Shown piece by piece: positions 6,645 through 8,007 of a DNA stretch of 8,007 nt (its first letter is position 1; the number at the start of each line of letters is the position of its first letter). This DNA is from Chitinophagaceae bacterium (GTDB lineage Bacteria > Bacteroidota > Bacteroidia > Chitinophagales > Chitinophagaceae), in NCBI GenBank assembly GCA_003526435.1, contig DPWF01000231.1, positions 1 through 8,007 of the forward strand, read 5' to 3'. The notes beneath the pieces were generated by a model. It was not told where the DNA came from. It worked only from the letters and a program-made list of their open reading frames with translations, and searched no databases. The position numbers and the translations under genes were made by a program.

Positions 6645-7610
6645 CAGGATTTTACTTTTTCACAATTTTATGAGCAACCATTGCTACGTAATCCTTCTTT
6701 GGCAGGTATATTTACAGGTGATATCAGGGCCTCAGTGGCACATCGGAGTCAATGGGGCAGTGTAACTGTTCCTTATAAGACGTCATCGTTTAGCATAGAA
6801 CATAAAATTCCCATGGGTGGAAAAAACGATTTCCTTACAGTTGCCTCTCAAATGAGTATTGATGTAGCAGGAGATCTTCGTTTGAGAAGAACACAAATTC
6901 TCCCTGCTATCAACTATCATAAATCGTTAAGCAACAATGATGATACTTACCTGTCGCTGGCATTTATGGGTGGACCAGTTTCCAGTCAGTTCGATGCATC
7001 CAAACTGAAAATGGGTGACCAGTTTCGGGGTGGAGAATATAATCCTTCCAATCCTACATCACAGCCTATTACCAATACCAGTTATTCGTACTGGGACCTC
7101 AGCACAGGGCTGTCACTAAGCACATCATTCAACGATAAAACAAGGGTATATGTAGCAGCCGGTTTATCACATGTAACCAATCCCACCATTAAATCGGTTA
7201 CAGGTACTACTGAAAATTTTCTTTCTCCAAGACTATCACTCAATGCCGGAATCAATGCTCCTTCAGGTGAACGCAGCAGGATCATGGGTTTCATCGATTA
7301 TTTCACTCAAAACAACAATAAACAAATACTGGGTGGTATTTTATATGGAATGACTATCAGAGAATATGATGATGGCAATGAGCCTGACCTTTTCTATATT
7401 GGAAGTTTCATGAGATGGGGCGATGCCTTGATTCCAACCATTAAAATGGAATTTGAACATTTTAGTGTAGGTGTAAGCTATGATGTTAACATTTCAAAAC
7501 TAAAAGTAGTATCCAACTGGAGAGGTGGTCTTGAGCTGACAGCAACCTACCGTGGTTTTCTGAAGATCAGGAACTCTACGATCGACAAAACAAGGTGCGT
7601 ACGATTCTGA
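6576..7610 (+). CDS. PorP/SprF-family type IX secretion outer-membrane protein
   Basis: This 344-residue protein starts with a signal peptide. The mature N-terminus, QDFTFSQFYEQPLLRNPSLAGIF, is the signature of the PorP/SprF family (typical form QDP-FSQFY--PL-LNPALAG). The C-terminal part has the other family hallmark, FSVGVSYDVNISKLK ... RGGLELTATY, and the protein ends in Phe (CVRF), as beta-barrel outer-membrane proteins and this family usually do. The length is within or slightly above the usual size. Family members sit in the outer membrane and are needed for secretion or surface retention of a neighbouring protein with a type B C-terminal domain, as SprF is for SprB. The overlap with the giant gene makes that protein the obvious client. 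The 6576 start is preferred over Met-9 because it supplies the Lys and Arg of the n-region and sits on the ATGA overlap. Because genomes of this phylum carry many paralogues, I give no individual symbol. Confidence 0.93.
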   Translation: MNKNSTLRMIAMTAMLIAGKIHAQDFTFSQFYEQPLLRNPSLAGIFTGDIRASVAHRSQWGSVTVPYKTSSFSIEHKIPMGGKNDFLTVASQMSIDVAGDLRLRRTQILPAINYHKSLSNNDDTYLSLAFMGGPVSSQFDASKLKMGDQFRGGEYNPSNPTSQPITNTSYSYWDLSTGLSLSTSFNDKTRVYVAAGLSHVTNPTIKSVTGTTENFLSPRLSLNAGINAPSGERSRIMGFIDYFTQNNNKQILGGILYGMTIREYDDGNEPDLFYIGSFMRWGDALIPTIKMEFEHFSVGVSYDVNISKLKVVSNWRGGLELTATYRGFLKIRNSTIDKTRCVRF

Positions 7611-7615
7611 TATTT

Positions 7616-8007
7616 TTACATCACAAATAAATACGAAACGAGCTGACAAGCCGCGCCCACCAGTAAGCCATAATAAATTTCGGCATTGGTATGATCGCTC
7701 ACCAGTAAACGTGAAGTACAGATAAGCCCCGCCAAAATCAATGCTATACTGATAAAGAGTCCGAACGGCGCCTGGTAATAATATGCAAATAAAATAACGG
7801 CCATTGCGGCACCACCCGCTGCCATGGCATGAAGACTGATTTTAATGAAATTATTAAACACCAGCCCTATTGATGTTGCAATAAAAATTCCCATAAAGAA
7901 GAACTTAAGCACCGCTGGCTGATCTGTAAAATTTCTGCTCAGGTAATACATCCACCAGTAAAAGAACATGGTAATCACAAAAGGAATGATCCTTTCTTTC
8001 TGTGTTA
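7616..8007 (-). CDS. PAP2-like integral membrane protein, C-terminal part (5' end beyond window)
   Basis: Read on the minus strand, this is the C-terminal part (about 130 residues) of a strongly hydrophobic protein; the frame appears open to the window edge. A GTG at 7978 could serve as a start, but the upstream codons continue sensibly (QKERIIPF, then VITMFFYWWMYYL), as in Bacteroidota PAP2-family proteins, so I treat it as internal. Counting from that GTG, KISLHAMAAGG (His-50) resembles PAP2 motif 2 (PSGH). SRLLVSDHTNAE (Ser-89, Arg-90, His-96, Glu-100) fits motif 3, SR-x5-H-x3-D, with Glu in place of Asp. Four to five membrane segments are visible. Classical members are lipid or undecaprenyl-pyrophosphate phosphatases. 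Motif 1 is outside the window and both visible motifs are altered, so activity is uncertain. The gene converges on the PorP/SprF gene with 5 bp between stop codons. Confidence 0.75.
   Translation of the reverse strand, partial: TQKERIIPFVITMFFYWWMYYLSRNFTDQPAVLKFFFMGIFIATSIGLVFNNFIKISLHAMAAGGAAMAVILFAYYYQAPFGLFISIALILAGLICTSRLLVSDHTNAEIYYGLLVGAACQLVSYLFVM

Noticed and set aside
7560..7640. Possible bidirectional terminator between the convergent genes
   Set aside because: The only pairings I found are ATCAG/CTGAT with a very long loop and a 5-bp TATTT/AAATA; neither gives a stable hairpin.
7976..8007. Possible frameshift in the A run next to the GTG at 7978 in the PAP2-like gene
   Set aside because: The reading QKERIIPF followed by VITMFF is continuous if the run has four A's, which agrees with the stated window length of 8007. 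With five A's the frame would close at the edge. I accept the open reading, but the run should be checked in the source record.

Overview
The window looks like a Bacteroidota chromosome, most likely from the Chitinophagaceae/Cytophagales-like part of the phylum. The assignment rests on three things: a giant Ig/PKD-type repeat protein ending in a 'gliding motility-associated' type B C-terminal domain (CHU_C type), a PorP/SprF-family outer-membrane protein immediately downstream, and the Thr/Asn-rich extracellular repeat style typical of this phylum. The base composition is moderately AT-rich, as expected for the group. I cannot name genus or species.

Layout. Positions 1-6579 (+) hold the 3' part of one giant gene. 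The frame is already open at base 1, so the N-terminus and signal peptide lie upstream, and 2192 residues are visible. Residues 12-1689 are a stalk of two alternating Ig-like modules of about 87 residues each. I call them A (AN-AG-D-Q--C ... GTW ... GTY-F-WTISNG-C--S-DTV) and B (TVC--NNG-L-L-G--GNI-RWE-S-NNG-SW ... YSNL-TTT-FR-LVQ-G-C--LYSN-VTITV). Nine A and ten B modules can be delimited, with an A+B period of about 525 bp. The alternation breaks once, where three B modules stand in a row. Five non-repetitive PKD/Ig-like domains follow, then the type IX secretion C-terminal domain.

Positions 6576-7610 (+) encode a PorP/SprF-type outer-membrane protein. Its ATG overlaps the adhesin stop codon (ATGA), so the two are probably co-translated. 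By analogy with SprB/SprF, it is the likely dedicated outer-membrane partner of this surface protein. Positions 7616-8007 (-) carry the C-terminal part of a convergent, multi-spanning PAP2-like membrane protein that runs off the right edge and is probably functionally unrelated.

The window has no intergenic stretch longer than 5 bp, and I saw no RNA genes, CRISPR array, insertion sequences or convincing terminators. The best leads are inside the giant protein: a paired loss of cysteines in two adjacent modules, a Bacteroidota O-glycosylation motif recurring once per repeat, an Asp-box-like motif in every B module, and two B modules almost identical in protein but diverged at silent sites. I do not claim a wholly new system; the locus is a recognisable T9SS giant surface protein plus PorP/SprF pair with unusual internal detail.
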